From contig CAWBKY010000007.1 of NCBI GenBank assembly GCA_963789555.1, forward strand, positions 124,001 through 188,000: 64,000 nucleotides of DNA, read 5' to 3'. The notes under the pieces are model-generated. The model did not search any database. It was not told the DNA's origin and was given only the letters and a program-made list of their open reading frames with translations. Shown here piece after piece: positions 56,568 through 64,000 of this stretch. The stretch is from JACXTP01 sp963789555. Its GTDB lineage: Archaea; Thermoplasmatota; Thermoplasmata; Methanomassiliicoccales; UBA472. Within the stretch, counting starts at the first letter, position 1, and the number at the start of each line of letters is the position of its first letter. A program made the position numbers and the translations under genes.

Positions 56568-57674
56568 GTGACCGCGACAACAGGGTCCAAGACCAGATTC
56601 GTCATCCTCGGAGGGTATCTAGGTGCGGGCAAGAGCACATTGGCGGCCGCGCTGGCCCGAAGGTTGCGGGACAAGCACGGCCGTTCGGTCGCCATAATCA
56701 CCAACGATCAGGGCGACGCGTTGGTGGACACCGAGTTCATGAAAAGTGCTGGCATCGACGTCCGTGAGGTGCTGGGCGGTTGCTTCTGCTCCCATTTCGA
56801 CGAGTTCGTCAAGAGCGCCCGCAGCCTGGTCCAGATGGAACGGCCCGACATAATCATCGCCGAGCCCATCGGGACCTCGACCAATATCATGGCCACGGTG
56901 GTCATCCCTTTGCGGGACATGTACCCCGACGAGTTCGAGGTGGCCCCTCTCATCGTGGTGGTGGATGGCACCCATGCCATGGAACTGCTGGCCCCCAGCT
57001 CCGGCTTCGGGCTGGGAGGGGGGAAGCTCATCCCCGCCCACCAGGTGCATGAGGCCGAGGTGATCGTCATCTCCAAGGCCGACCTGCTCGACCAGAAGGC
57101 CATGGCGCTCGTCGCCGACAGGCTGGCGCAGGAGGTGCCCGACTCGAGGACCATCGCGTGCAGCGCCCGGAGCGGTTTGAACATGGGGGAACTGGTCCAG
57201 TTGATCCTTTCCGACGAGATATCGCATAAGGCCGCCTCAGGCGCGGACCAGAGGCTCTTCAACACCGAGAAGGCCACCATGGGTTGGTACAGCGGGGTGA
57301 GCGCTATCGCCGCCCAACCCCATCTTGACGTCTACGATCTGTCCAAATCGATCATGAAGGAGGTCTCCGACCGCTACGACCCCACGGCCATAGGCCACGT
57401 GAAGCTCATCTATACCTCGGAACAGGCCTCCTTGAAGATGAGCCTGGTGAGCGACTCGGTCCAGGTGGACGGGATCAAAGGCGGGAGGTACTCGGACGGA
57501 CTGGGAAGGCTGGTCCTGAACGCGCGCATCATGGCTCCGCCCGCTCAGATCAAGAAGGACCTGGAGGAGGCATTGAGCAAGGTCTGCGCAAGCCTGCGAT
57601 TGAAGGTCCTGGAACACCGCAGCAGCACCCTCGCCCCTAAGCCAGAGGTGCCCGACCATTATCTCAACAAATGA
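56568..57674 (+). CDS. COG0523 (CobW/P47K) GTPase 2
   Basis: A 368-residue paralogue of the GTPase at 54750, with ILGGYLGAGKSTLAAAL, IITNDQGDALVDT, and GCFCSHFDE. The last cysteine of the CxCC motif is serine here, so metal binding may differ. GTG 56568 is the start. It follows the regulator by about 50 bases and could share its transcript. Confidence 0.9.
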   Translation: MTATTGSKTRFVILGGYLGAGKSTLAAALARRLRDKHGRSVAIITNDQGDALVDTEFMKSAGIDVREVLGGCFCSHFDEFVKSARSLVQMERPDIIIAEPIGTSTNIMATVVIPLRDMYPDEFEVAPLIVVVDGTHAMELLAPSSGFGLGGGKLIPAHQVHEAEVIVISKADLLDQKAMALVADRLAQEVPDSRTIACSARSGLNMGELVQLILSDEISHKAASGADQRLFNTEKATMGWYSGVSAIAAQPHLDVYDLSKSIMKEVSDRYDPTAIGHVKLIYTSEQASLKMSLVSDSVQVDGIKGGRYSDGLGRLVLNARIMAPPAQIKKDLEEALSKVCASLRLKVLEHRSSTLAPKPEVPDHYLNK

Positions 57675-57788
57675 ACGGCCAGATAGGGACCCACTTTCAG
57701 CCAGCGAAATGTTTCGTTCGATCATATCGTCATCATAGCAAATTAATTAAAGAGAACCCGTCAATAGAGCGGATAAGGTAAGGGGGAG

Positions 57789-58238
57789 GTGGCCTTGGTC
57801 AATGTGGACCAGATGAACCGTCGCATCATCAAGCTCCTGATGGCGGACGGAAAGATGACCTATAACGACATAGCTAACAAGCTTCGCCGTTCCCCCTCCA
57901 CCGTGCGCGACCGCATCCGCCGTCTCGAGGATGACAAGGTCATACTCGGCTATTACGCCATCGTCAACCTGGAGAACATGGGCATAAACTCCGACGCCAT
58001 CGTCCTGGCCAAGCTTGCCAAGGGCAAGGGGTTGGAGGACCTGCGCAAGATGAAGCAGGTGGAAGGGGTGCGGGAGGTACTGCAGGTCACAGGCGATCGG
58101 CGCGTGCTCCTCCGTCTCAACTCACGGGACAACCGTAGCCTGGAGGACACGGTGTACCGAGAGCTCGCGCCCATGGGGCTGGAGGACATCGAGGTCCGCA
58201 TCGTGCTGGAGTCAGTGGCCAGCCAGCCAATGGTGTGA
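57789..58238 (+). CDS. Lrp/AsnC-family regulator
   Basis: A 149-residue protein with an N-terminal helix-turn-helix (MTYNDIANKLRRSPSTVRDR) and a C-terminal RAM-type effector domain (about residues 65-140). These regulators bind amino acids and control amino-acid metabolism. TATA-like AAATTAATTAAAG is at about 57739-57751. GTG 57789 follows GGGGGA. It ends exactly where the glutamate synthase operon ends on the other strand; regulation of that operon is a fair guess. Confidence 0.92.
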   Translation: MALVNVDQMNRRIIKLLMADGKMTYNDIANKLRRSPSTVRDRIRRLEDDKVILGYYAIVNLENMGINSDAIVLAKLAKGKGLEDLRKMKQVEGVREVLQVTGDRRVLLRLNSRDNRSLEDTVYRELAPMGLEDIEVRIVLESVASQPMV

Positions 58239-59064
58239 TCAGAGGTTGGTCTTGTCGTATTTGCCGCTGAAAGGCCGGGAGGACAAGGGCGCCACCTTGG
58301 TGAAGCAAGAGAGGTCCCGGTCCACTATCGGTCCGAAATGGGAGATGAACTCCTCGAGCAGTCCCTCAAGCTCCTTTTCGTCATCAGCGCTCATCTCGGC
58401 GATCGCCTGCCCCTGGGCCCAGCTGCTCTGACCCGACCCTGCCCCGCAAGAACATCTTGCCCCCATGGATGCCAGCACCCAAGCTCACGCCCACGGGCGA
58501 CGGGGTCTTGCAACCTATGCCGAGGACCACCATGGTGCCGCCGGCCATGTACTCGCCCAGATAGTCCTTGGCGGTCCCGCCGATGACCAGGCTGGGCCAG
58601 CGCTGCCCATACTCCTTCATATGGATGCCCACGCGGTAACCGGAGCTGCCCTTGATGAACATCTTCCCGCCGCGGGCGGAAAGTCCGGTCACGTCCCATG
58701 CATTTCCGTGTACGATGATCTTGCCGGAGTTCATAGTGTTCCCGGTCATGTCCTGGGCGTTCCCGAACACTTCCAAGGTAGGTCCGTCCAGGAAGGCGCC
58801 GAGGTTGTTGCCTGGCGTGCCGTGGATGCCGATGTAAAGGTCCTTCTTCGATGCTGTGGCGGCTATGTAGCGCTGACCGGTGACGTTGCGCAGTATTATG
58901 CGGTCGACGTTCCGCTCGATGGCCTGGCGGATGACGCAGTTCAGCTCACGGTAGTGCATGGGCACGCCATCGACCCCGGCGTCGATCGAGAACGCGCCAT
59001 CCTCAAAAGAGGTGCAGCCCTGGCCGCAATCGCACTCATGCGCGGTGAATCCATGTCCATGCAT
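58239..59064 (-). CDS. Glutamate synthase GXGXG-domain subunit (GltB3), one frame break
   Basis: The third part of archaeal glutamate synthase, a right-handed beta-helix domain with repeated G-x-x-G-x-x-x-G turns (GNAQDMTGNTMNSGKIIVHG; GGTMVVLG). Removing one base in the C4 run at 58409-58412 restores GPGQAIAEMSADDEKE and a total of 274 residues. The start overlaps the GltB2 stop (ATGA). The N-terminus HECDCGQGCTSFEDG carries extra cysteines. Confidence 0.88.
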
Positions 59065-60593
59065 CAGCCCCACCCCTCGCCAACATGTTTGACGCCCATT
59101 ATCTCCGCGATCTTGGGGTTCGGACCTTGGTAGCGCAGACGGTCCCGATTGCCGACCAGGCTCTCCACCGAGTCGATGCCCATCGCACCCAGCACCTCCC
59201 TCAGTTCCTCGTTCCAGGCGTTGAACAGGTGCACTATGCGCGCCGCTCCCACCTCCGGGTCCAAGCGTTGCACCAGGTCCTCGCGCTGGGTGGCGATGCC
59301 CCAGGAGCAGAGGCCCCGGTGGCACTGTTGGCACACCCGGCAGCCCACGGCCACCATGGCCGCGGTCGAGACCATGGCCACATCGGCCCCAAGGGCCAGG
59401 ACCTTTATCATGTCGGCGCTGCAGCGGATGCCTCCGCCGGCGCAGACGGTGACCCGGTTGCGCAATCCCTCCTCGGTGAGGCGCTTGTCCACCACCGCCA
59501 CCGCCACCTCCACCGGCATGCCGGCATGGTCGCGTATGACCCGCATGGACGAACCAGTGCCTCCCTTGAAACCATCGATCGTGATGAAATCCGCCCCGGC
59601 CCGCACCACCCCAGAGGCAATGGCCGCGACGTTGTGCACCGCGGCGATCTTGACACCGACCGGCATGGAGTACTCCACCGACTCCTTGAGGACGGATATG
59701 AGCTGGGCCAAGTCCTCGATGCTGTAGATGTCGTGGTGAGGATAGGGCGAAAGCGCGTCCGTTCCGACCGGGATCATCCTGGTCTCGGAGATGAGCGGCG
59801 TCACCTTCTCTCCAGGCAGGTGTCCGCCATGTCCGGGCTTGGCGCCCTGGCCGATCTTGATCTCCACCGCTGCCATGCCCTTGAGGTACTCTGGGTCGAC
59901 CCCGAAGCGGCCAGACGCCACCTCGGCGCAGATGTGGTCCGCGTACTGATAGAAGTCATGGTGCAGGCCGCCCTCACCGCTGCCAGCAACGATGTTGAGC
60001 TCCTTCGCCGCCATGAAGAAGGCCTTCTGGGTATTGTATGAGACCGAGCCAAGCGAGACATGCCCTATCATGAGGGGCATGTCCATGACCACCAGGGGAT
60101 TCCCGCACCCTTTCATGCGCAGCATTTCCCCCTCGCTCACCCGGAGCCTACCTGGCCTTCCGCCGAGCAAGGTCACGGTCTCCACCGGTTCCCTCAACGG
60201 GTCGATGGACGGGTTGGTGACCTGGGCCGCGTCCAGCAACAGATCGTCGAATATCACGGGATGTTCGACGTCGGTGCCGCAGGAGGAGAGCAGCACGCCA
60301 CCACTGTTGGCCTGGGCATAGATGGCCCGGCGCATGCGTTCGGTCCAGTTGCCGTGGGGCGGGAACTGGGATGGCACTGTGCGGATCTCGATGCAGCTGA
60401 CCGGGCATACCGCCAGGCAGCGCCCGCAGGCCACACATCCTCCGATGGGCACCACGCGGTTGTCGCGGAAATCAAGGGCTTGGAAGGAGCACTCGTTCAC
60501 GCAGCGCTTGCAGGTGCGGCATGACTGGTAATCAATGACAGGCTTGAAGCGCTCCGGCAGTTTGGTGTCCATCTTCTTTGCGGTGCCGCTCAT
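59064..60593 (-). CDS. Glutamate synthase central subunit with ferredoxin domain (GltB2)
   Basis: A 509-residue FMN subunit that makes glutamate from 2-oxoglutarate and ammonia released by the amidotransferase. Two 4Fe-4S motifs (CRTCKRCVNECS; CVACGRCLAVCPVSC) lead the protein, as is typical for the archaeal form. The barrel has GQGAKPGHGGHLPGEKV, IDGFKGGTGSS and GGGIRCSADM, and the 3Fe-4S cysteines CRVCQQCHRGLC. ATGA overlaps at both ends show tight coupling. Confidence 0.94.
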   Translation of the reverse strand: MSGTAKKMDTKLPERFKPVIDYQSCRTCKRCVNECSFQALDFRDNRVVPIGGCVACGRCLAVCPVSCIEIRTVPSQFPPHGNWTERMRRAIYAQANSGGVLLSSCGTDVEHPVIFDDLLLDAAQVTNPSIDPLREPVETVTLLGGRPGRLRVSEGEMLRMKGCGNPLVVMDMPLMIGHVSLGSVSYNTQKAFFMAAKELNIVAGSGEGGLHHDFYQYADHICAEVASGRFGVDPEYLKGMAAVEIKIGQGAKPGHGGHLPGEKVTPLISETRMIPVGTDALSPYPHHDIYSIEDLAQLISVLKESVEYSMPVGVKIAAVHNVAAIASGVVRAGADFITIDGFKGGTGSSMRVIRDHAGMPVEVAVAVVDKRLTEEGLRNRVTVCAGGGIRCSADMIKVLALGADVAMVSTAAMVAVGCRVCQQCHRGLCSWGIATQREDLVQRLDPEVGAARIVHLFNAWNEELREVLGAMGIDSVESLVGNRDRLRYQGPNPKIAEIMGVKHVGEGWG

Positions 60594-61798
60594 GGGCTCA
60601 CCCCCTGGAACGGATGTTCGGTGCCAGTGCGGAGGATGCCCTTGCCCACCTTGGCGATCATGGGGCTTCCCGCGTTCGTGGCCCAGGTCTCCGCATCGGG
60701 CTCGACCAGACGGATGGCGCACTCCTCGCTGGCGCAGTAGGCGATGCCGCCATCTGGCGACCGGCCCACGATCATAGGCCGAAGCTTCTTCCGGTCCGCC
60801 AGCGCGATCAACGTCACCTCTGGCTGGCTCCTTCCCACCAGGATGCTGAACGGTCCGTTGAGGAACGCCTCCCGGTAGGTGAACCGCAACCATGTGGCCA
60901 GCTTGCGGCTCTCGGGGTCAAGCCGGGAGATCTCGTCATAGGTCCAAGGGGCCATGGCGAAGGCCGCCGCCTGGATCGGCAGGCCGTGCTTGCGCACCAG
61001 CAGGTCCCAGATATAGGCGACGACCTCGGTGTCGGTCAGCACGGTGCACTTATAGCCGGACATCTCCACCAGTTTGCGGTTCACGCCATACGAGGTTATC
61101 TCGCCGTTATGGCACACCCCCCAGTCCAGGATGGACAAGGGATGCGCCCCGGCCCACCAGGCGGGGGAGTTGGTCGGGAAGCGGGAATGTGATATCCACA
61201 TGGTGCCCTTATAGCGGGGAAGGTCGTAGAAATCGGCCATCTGGTGGGAGAAACCGTTCCCCTTGAAGACCGCCATGTCCTTGCCGCTGCTTATGCACAT
61301 CGCCCCGTCCACCTCGGAGTTGATCTGCATGACCAGGTCGATGACCACGTCCTCCTCGCCCTTCTTCACGCCCTCGCCCTTCATGGACTTGGGCAGAACG
61401 TTGGCGAAGTAACGCCAGATGATAGGATAGGGCGGCCTCAGGTCGGCAACCGGATGATGGTAGACCTTCTCGTCGTGGACGATGTCAAGGTATGAGCGCA
61501 TCATGTCCTCGGCGCGTTCCTTTGCCTTCTCATCATCGAAGAAGAACTGCAGGCAGTACTGGTCCTTGCGGGATGGGAAAAGTCCGTAACATGCGTATCC
61601 CGCCCCCAGGCCGTTCTCCCGCTCCTCCATTATGGTGAGCATGGCGCGGATCCTATCGCCCGCGATGAGGCGGCCGTCCAACGAGATGCATCCGGCGATG
61701 CCGCAACCGCCCATCATGTACTTCAATCCCGGAGGTCTCTGGGCCAAGTAGACCTGGGAGGGCAGTGGCAGCGGCTGCAAGGCGTTAGCATGTGTCAT
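60590..61798 (-). CDS. Glutamate synthase glutaminase subunit (GltB1)
   Basis: A class II glutamine amidotransferase. The catalytic cysteine lies in GGCGIAGCIS about 30 residues from the chosen start, so a propeptide must be removed for it to become the N-terminus. ISHSRFPTNSPAWWAGAHP and GVCHNGEITSY are typical. I chose ATG 61798 since TATA-like ATTTATATCGG (about 61824-61834) lies about 30 bases upstream, suggesting a leaderless message; ATG 61717 is the alternative. First gene of the gltB1-B2-B3 operon. Confidence 0.92.
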   Translation of the reverse strand: MTHANALQPLPLPSQVYLAQRPPGLKYMMGGCGIAGCISLDGRLIAGDRIRAMLTIMEERENGLGAGYACYGLFPSRKDQYCLQFFFDDEKAKERAEDMMRSYLDIVHDEKVYHHPVADLRPPYPIIWRYFANVLPKSMKGEGVKKGEEDVVIDLVMQINSEVDGAMCISSGKDMAVFKGNGFSHQMADFYDLPRYKGTMWISHSRFPTNSPAWWAGAHPLSILDWGVCHNGEITSYGVNRKLVEMSGYKCTVLTDTEVVAYIWDLLVRKHGLPIQAAAFAMAPWTYDEISRLDPESRKLATWLRFTYREAFLNGPFSILVGRSQPEVTLIALADRKKLRPMIVGRSPDGGIAYCASEECAIRLVEPDAETWATNAGSPMIAKVGKGILRTGTEHPFQGVSP

Positions 61799-62133
61799 AC
61801 AAGGGTGGAGGTGGTTGCCCCTCCGATATAAATCCATTTCTCTCTCAACTCCCAAACGGGACGTCCTTCGATCGGTCATCGTCCTTCTCGCAGGTCATTG
61901 CATCGGCCTTCAGGGGGTAGAGGCCCCTTGGGCCGATGCACTCCCGGACACATTCCAAACAATGTTGGACCAGAACCCTCATGGCTGGTCATCGGTCGGA
62001 CCGCACGCCCTCCGACCAGACCATCGCACATTGGGCGTGATGTCCGGTTCCTGCAGGGGCCGGTTACATATGACTCAGTATTTATCCATTATCATTATTT
62101 CGTGAGATGTGACGTTGTAACAGCCCATTTTTC

Positions 62134-62167
62134 ACGAACATTATATGAATATTCATATGAAATTCGT
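62134..62167. promoter_or_regulatory. Large imperfect palindrome in an AT-rich gap
   Basis: The 463-base gap between the glutamate synthase promoter and the HTH-CBS gene holds no gene I can support. Inside it is a 34-base palindrome: outer arms ACGAA/TTCGT, and a perfect 16-base core ATATGAAT/ATTCATAT (62143-62158). The surrounding 120 bases are unusually AT-rich. Confidence 0.6.
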
Positions 62168-62343
62168 AGTAATATTATGAATAATCTCCGTTTTTTCCAT
62201 TTTTTCCAGTTCATTCATCTAGTCGGTCAGGATAATTAGAATCTCCGGTCCCTCATCGATTCCTCTCAGGATTTGCCCTTCAAGGCTGGAAAGGGTTAAA
62301 TTTTTACATTTCATCATTGTGTCATACTTTTAGAGGTGCCCCC

Positions 62344-62980
62344 ATGACATCATCGAGATTGGCCTTCGTACCCCAGCTGCCTGACCTGGACAAGATCAGG
62401 CAGATGAGGAAGCGCTTGAATCTGTCCCAGCGCGAGCTAGCAGCCATGGCCGGGGTGAGCCAGTCCCTCATCGCCAAGATCGAGAGGGGCAGCATAGACC
62501 CATCCTACAGCAATGTCCGCAAGATCCTACAGGCCTTCGAAGAGGTGCTGCGCCGGCGCAAGCTGGAAGGCATGAAGGCCGGGGCCCACCTGACCGTTGG
62601 GGACCTTGGCACCAAAGGGGTCATATCCGTCACACCGGACCAGAGCATCGGGGAGGCCATCGACCGCATGATGAGAGGTCGCTTCACCCAGCTTCCGGTC
62701 ATGGTGGGCGAGAAGGTCATCGGGGCTTTGACCGACGATCGCATCCGTGATTATAGCATAGAGGCCACCCGTGACCCGAAACAAGCCATACGACGAGGTG
62801 ATGCGCACCAAGGTGGAGGAGGTCATGACGGAGCCGTTCCCCATCCTCAGCGAGGACACTCCCATCGACGTCGCATCGCTGCACCTCCAGCGCGAGGAGG
62901 CCATCCTCATATCCAGGAAGGGGGCCATCGTGGGCATACTCACCAGCGCCGACTTCCTCAACCTCGGTCTCAACCAGTGA
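62344..62980 (+). CDS. HTH-CBS domain regulator, one frame break
   Basis: Residues 15-65 form an XRE helix-turn-helix (MRKRLNLSQRELAAMAGVSQ), followed by two CBS domains: the first to about residue 140, the second after the break (EEVMTEPFPILSEDTPI). Removing one base near 62770-62776 gives 211 residues. CBS pairs bind adenosyl compounds, so the protein may sense AMP, ATP or SAM. TATA-like GGTTAAATTTTTA (about 62291-62303) and GAGGTG support ATG 62344. Confidence 0.9.
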
Positions 62981-62989
62981 GGTGGGTCA

Positions 62990-63292
62990 ATGATCAGGCA
63001 CGTGGTTCTTTGGAGGCTTAAGGAGGAGGCCGAAGGCAGATCGAAGTTGGAGAATGCCAAGATGATCAAGGCCCAGCTTGAGGCCCTGCCAGACCTCGTG
63101 CCGGAAATCAGAAGGTTAGAGGTAGGGGCGGACGTGCTCAAGGAAGGGTCCAGTTGGGACCTTTGCCTCATCGTTGAATTCGACGATCTAGAAGCATTGA
63201 AACGATACCAGGACCACCCAGAGCATAAAAGGGTGGCCGAACTGGTGGCACGGACCAGGGACCAAAGGGCGGTAGTGGACTATATGGTCTGA
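62990..63292 (+). CDS. Dabb-domain (stress-responsive A/B barrel) protein
   Basis: A 100-residue ferredoxin-like alpha/beta barrel with MIRHVVLWRLKEEAEG at the start and RYQDHPEHKRVAELV near the end, matching the Dabb family. Function in archaea is unknown. It begins nine bases after the HTH-CBS gene with GAGGTGGG as ribosome site. Confidence 0.9.
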   Translation: MIRHVVLWRLKEEAEGRSKLENAKMIKAQLEALPDLVPEIRRLEVGADVLKEGSSWDLCLIVEFDDLEALKRYQDHPEHKRVAELVARTRDQRAVVDYMV

Positions 63293-63297
63293 TCTCG

Positions 63298-63900
63298 ATG
63301 AAACGCAAGGACCTTGAGATGCGCCTGCAGCAAGTGAACGGCTTCGAACGACCAAAGGCGGAGCTGGAGCAGTACATGACGCCGGCGAACATCGCGGCGG
63401 ACCTGCTGTTCCTTGCCTACAGCTGTGGCGACATAGATGGCAGGGCGGTGCTCGACCTGGGCTGCGGCACAGGGATGTTGGGGATAGGGGCGGCCCTTCT
63501 CGGGGCGTCAAATGTGATCGGGGTGGACAAGGATGCCGGGGCTCTTGCGGTCGCCAGGCGGAACGCTGAGCAAGCGGAGGTATCGTTGGAGCTCGTCGAG
63601 GAGGAGATTTCCTCCTTCCGGGTCCAAGCCGACACGGTGGTGATGAACCCCCCTTTCGGAGCGCAGAACCGGCACGCGGACCGACCCTTCCTAGAGGCCG
63701 CCATGCGATGCGCCCCAGTGATCTACTCGCTGCACCTCACCGAGACATTGGGGTTCCTGGCCAGATATGGTGGGCAGCAGGGCTTCTCGATCGATCTTCA
63801 GAAAAGCTTTAAATTCGACATCCCTCATACATTCGCGTTCCACCGAAAGGTCAAGAAGAGTTTCGACGTATCCTTGATCCGTTTCTGTAAAACGGGGTGA
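63298..63900 (+). CDS. METTL5-like RNA N6-adenine methyltransferase
   Basis: A 200-residue SAM methyltransferase. The motif DLGCGTGMLGIGAALLGA binds SAM and NPPFGAQNRHADR is the catalytic NPPF segment with the METTL5-type follow-on. The N-terminus LEQYMTPANIAADLLFLAY also fits. METTL5 relatives modify an adenine in small-subunit rRNA. It precedes Csl4 by five bases. Confidence 0.9.
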   Translation: MKRKDLEMRLQQVNGFERPKAELEQYMTPANIAADLLFLAYSCGDIDGRAVLDLGCGTGMLGIGAALLGASNVIGVDKDAGALAVARRNAEQAEVSLELVEEEISSFRVQADTVVMNPPFGAQNRHADRPFLEAAMRCAPVIYSLHLTETLGFLARYGGQQGFSIDLQKSFKFDIPHTFAFHRKVKKSFDVSLIRFCKTG

Positions 63901-63905
63901 TTCTA

Positions 63906-64000
63906 ATGAAAGAGAAGAGAAAAGTGGTACCTGGTGACGAAGTGGCCGAGGTAGAGGAGTTCATCCCCTCTGAAGGCACCTATGAGGACCAGGGTAAGGT
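63906..64000 (+). CDS. csl4: Exosome RNA-binding subunit Csl4, 5' end only
   Basis: Thirty-one codons are visible: KVVPGDEVAEVEEFIPSEGT followed by YEDQGKV. This is the conserved start of archaeal Csl4, a cap subunit of the RNA exosome. The gene runs out of the window. The METTL5-like gene just upstream probably shares its transcript. Confidence 0.85.
   Translation, partial: MKEKRKVVPGDEVAEVEEFIPSEGTYEDQGK

Noticed and set aside
61880..62343. Replication origin in the AT-rich gap
   Set aside because: One palindrome and AT-richness only; no origin recognition box series and no orc1/cdc6 gene nearby.
1..64000. Programmed frameshifting as the cause of the many frame breaks
   Set aside because: Breaks occur in unrelated genes with no shared slippery sequence or downstream structure, and mostly in the same direction; sequence error is simpler.

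Overview
The window is archaeal, dense and GC-rich: about 70 protein genes, one tRNA, no rRNA, no CRISPR array and no recognisable transposon. Archaeal markers are the PAN proteasome ATPase, MBF1, thermosome, PCNA, TFS, TYW2-like tRNA enzyme, family X polymerase, XPD-type helicase, the archaeal three-part glutamate synthase and Csl4. Methanogen-type HdrB, HdrC and MvhD, together with bacterial-type GrpE-DnaK-DnaJ, fit Thermoplasmatota, most likely a Methanomassiliicoccales-like organism. That placement is inferred from gene content only. Many starts look leaderless, with an AT-rich TATA element about 25 to 30 bases upstream.

Layout. 1-2.9 kb: GPN GTPase, a zinc-ribbon gene and PAN (the last two truncated against each other), MBF1, DUF2240. 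3-8.5 kb: thermosome, a hairpin, then grpE-dnaK-dnaJ. 8.5-11.8 kb: two tandem MFS carriers and an RNase H-fold protein. 11.8-17.3 kb, minus strand: polX, ribose-1,5-bisphosphate isomerase, form III RuBisCO and AMP phosphorylase, the AMP-recycling pathway to 3-phosphoglycerate. 17.4-21.7 kb: metallo-hydrolase, glutamate dehydrogenase, DUF835 protein, an unrecognised 504-residue protein. 21.7-28.2 kb: a DUF4129/MoxR/DUF58 membrane operon leading into a geranylgeranyl-reductase-like flavoprotein and TYW2. 28.3-30.7 kb: transaldolase-like aldolase and split transketolase, which can interconvert sugar phosphates for the AMP/RuBisCO module. 30.8-34.9 kb: HD hydrolase, PCNA, TFS, a membrane protein, an HTH protein, YjbQ. 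34.9-41 kb: beta-CASP nuclease, NadC, then HdrB/HdrC, an HdrD-like protein and MvhD, and a radical SAM activase. 41-46 kb: three tandem KaiC/RAD55-like ATPases, an XPD-type helicase and tRNA-Val. 46-53.6 kb: a Bat-type regulator beside twin palindromes, TDT, ClC and SulP transporters, M29 aminopeptidase, flavin reductase. 53.6-58.2 kb: SOUL protein, flavodoxin, CobW/ArsR-like/CobW cassette, Lrp regulator. 58.2-61.8 kb: three-gene glutamate synthase. 62.1-64 kb: a large palindrome, HTH-CBS regulator, Dabb protein, METTL5-like methyltransferase and the start of Csl4.

Data quality matters here. About 29 breaks of reading frame interrupt otherwise well conserved genes. Nearly all are cured by removing one base, a few by adding one, and many lie in short homopolymers. 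I read them as sequence errors and annotate the repaired genes. PAN and the zinc-ribbon gene also lose their 3' ends at one shared point near 852-857, which looks like a deletion or an assembly join.

No single locus is clearly an undescribed system. The best candidates are the three KaiC-like ATPases with a modified P-loop, the paired CobW GTPases flanking a Cys-rich regulator, the twin-palindrome regulator locus, and a zinc-ribbon-headed XPD-type helicase.
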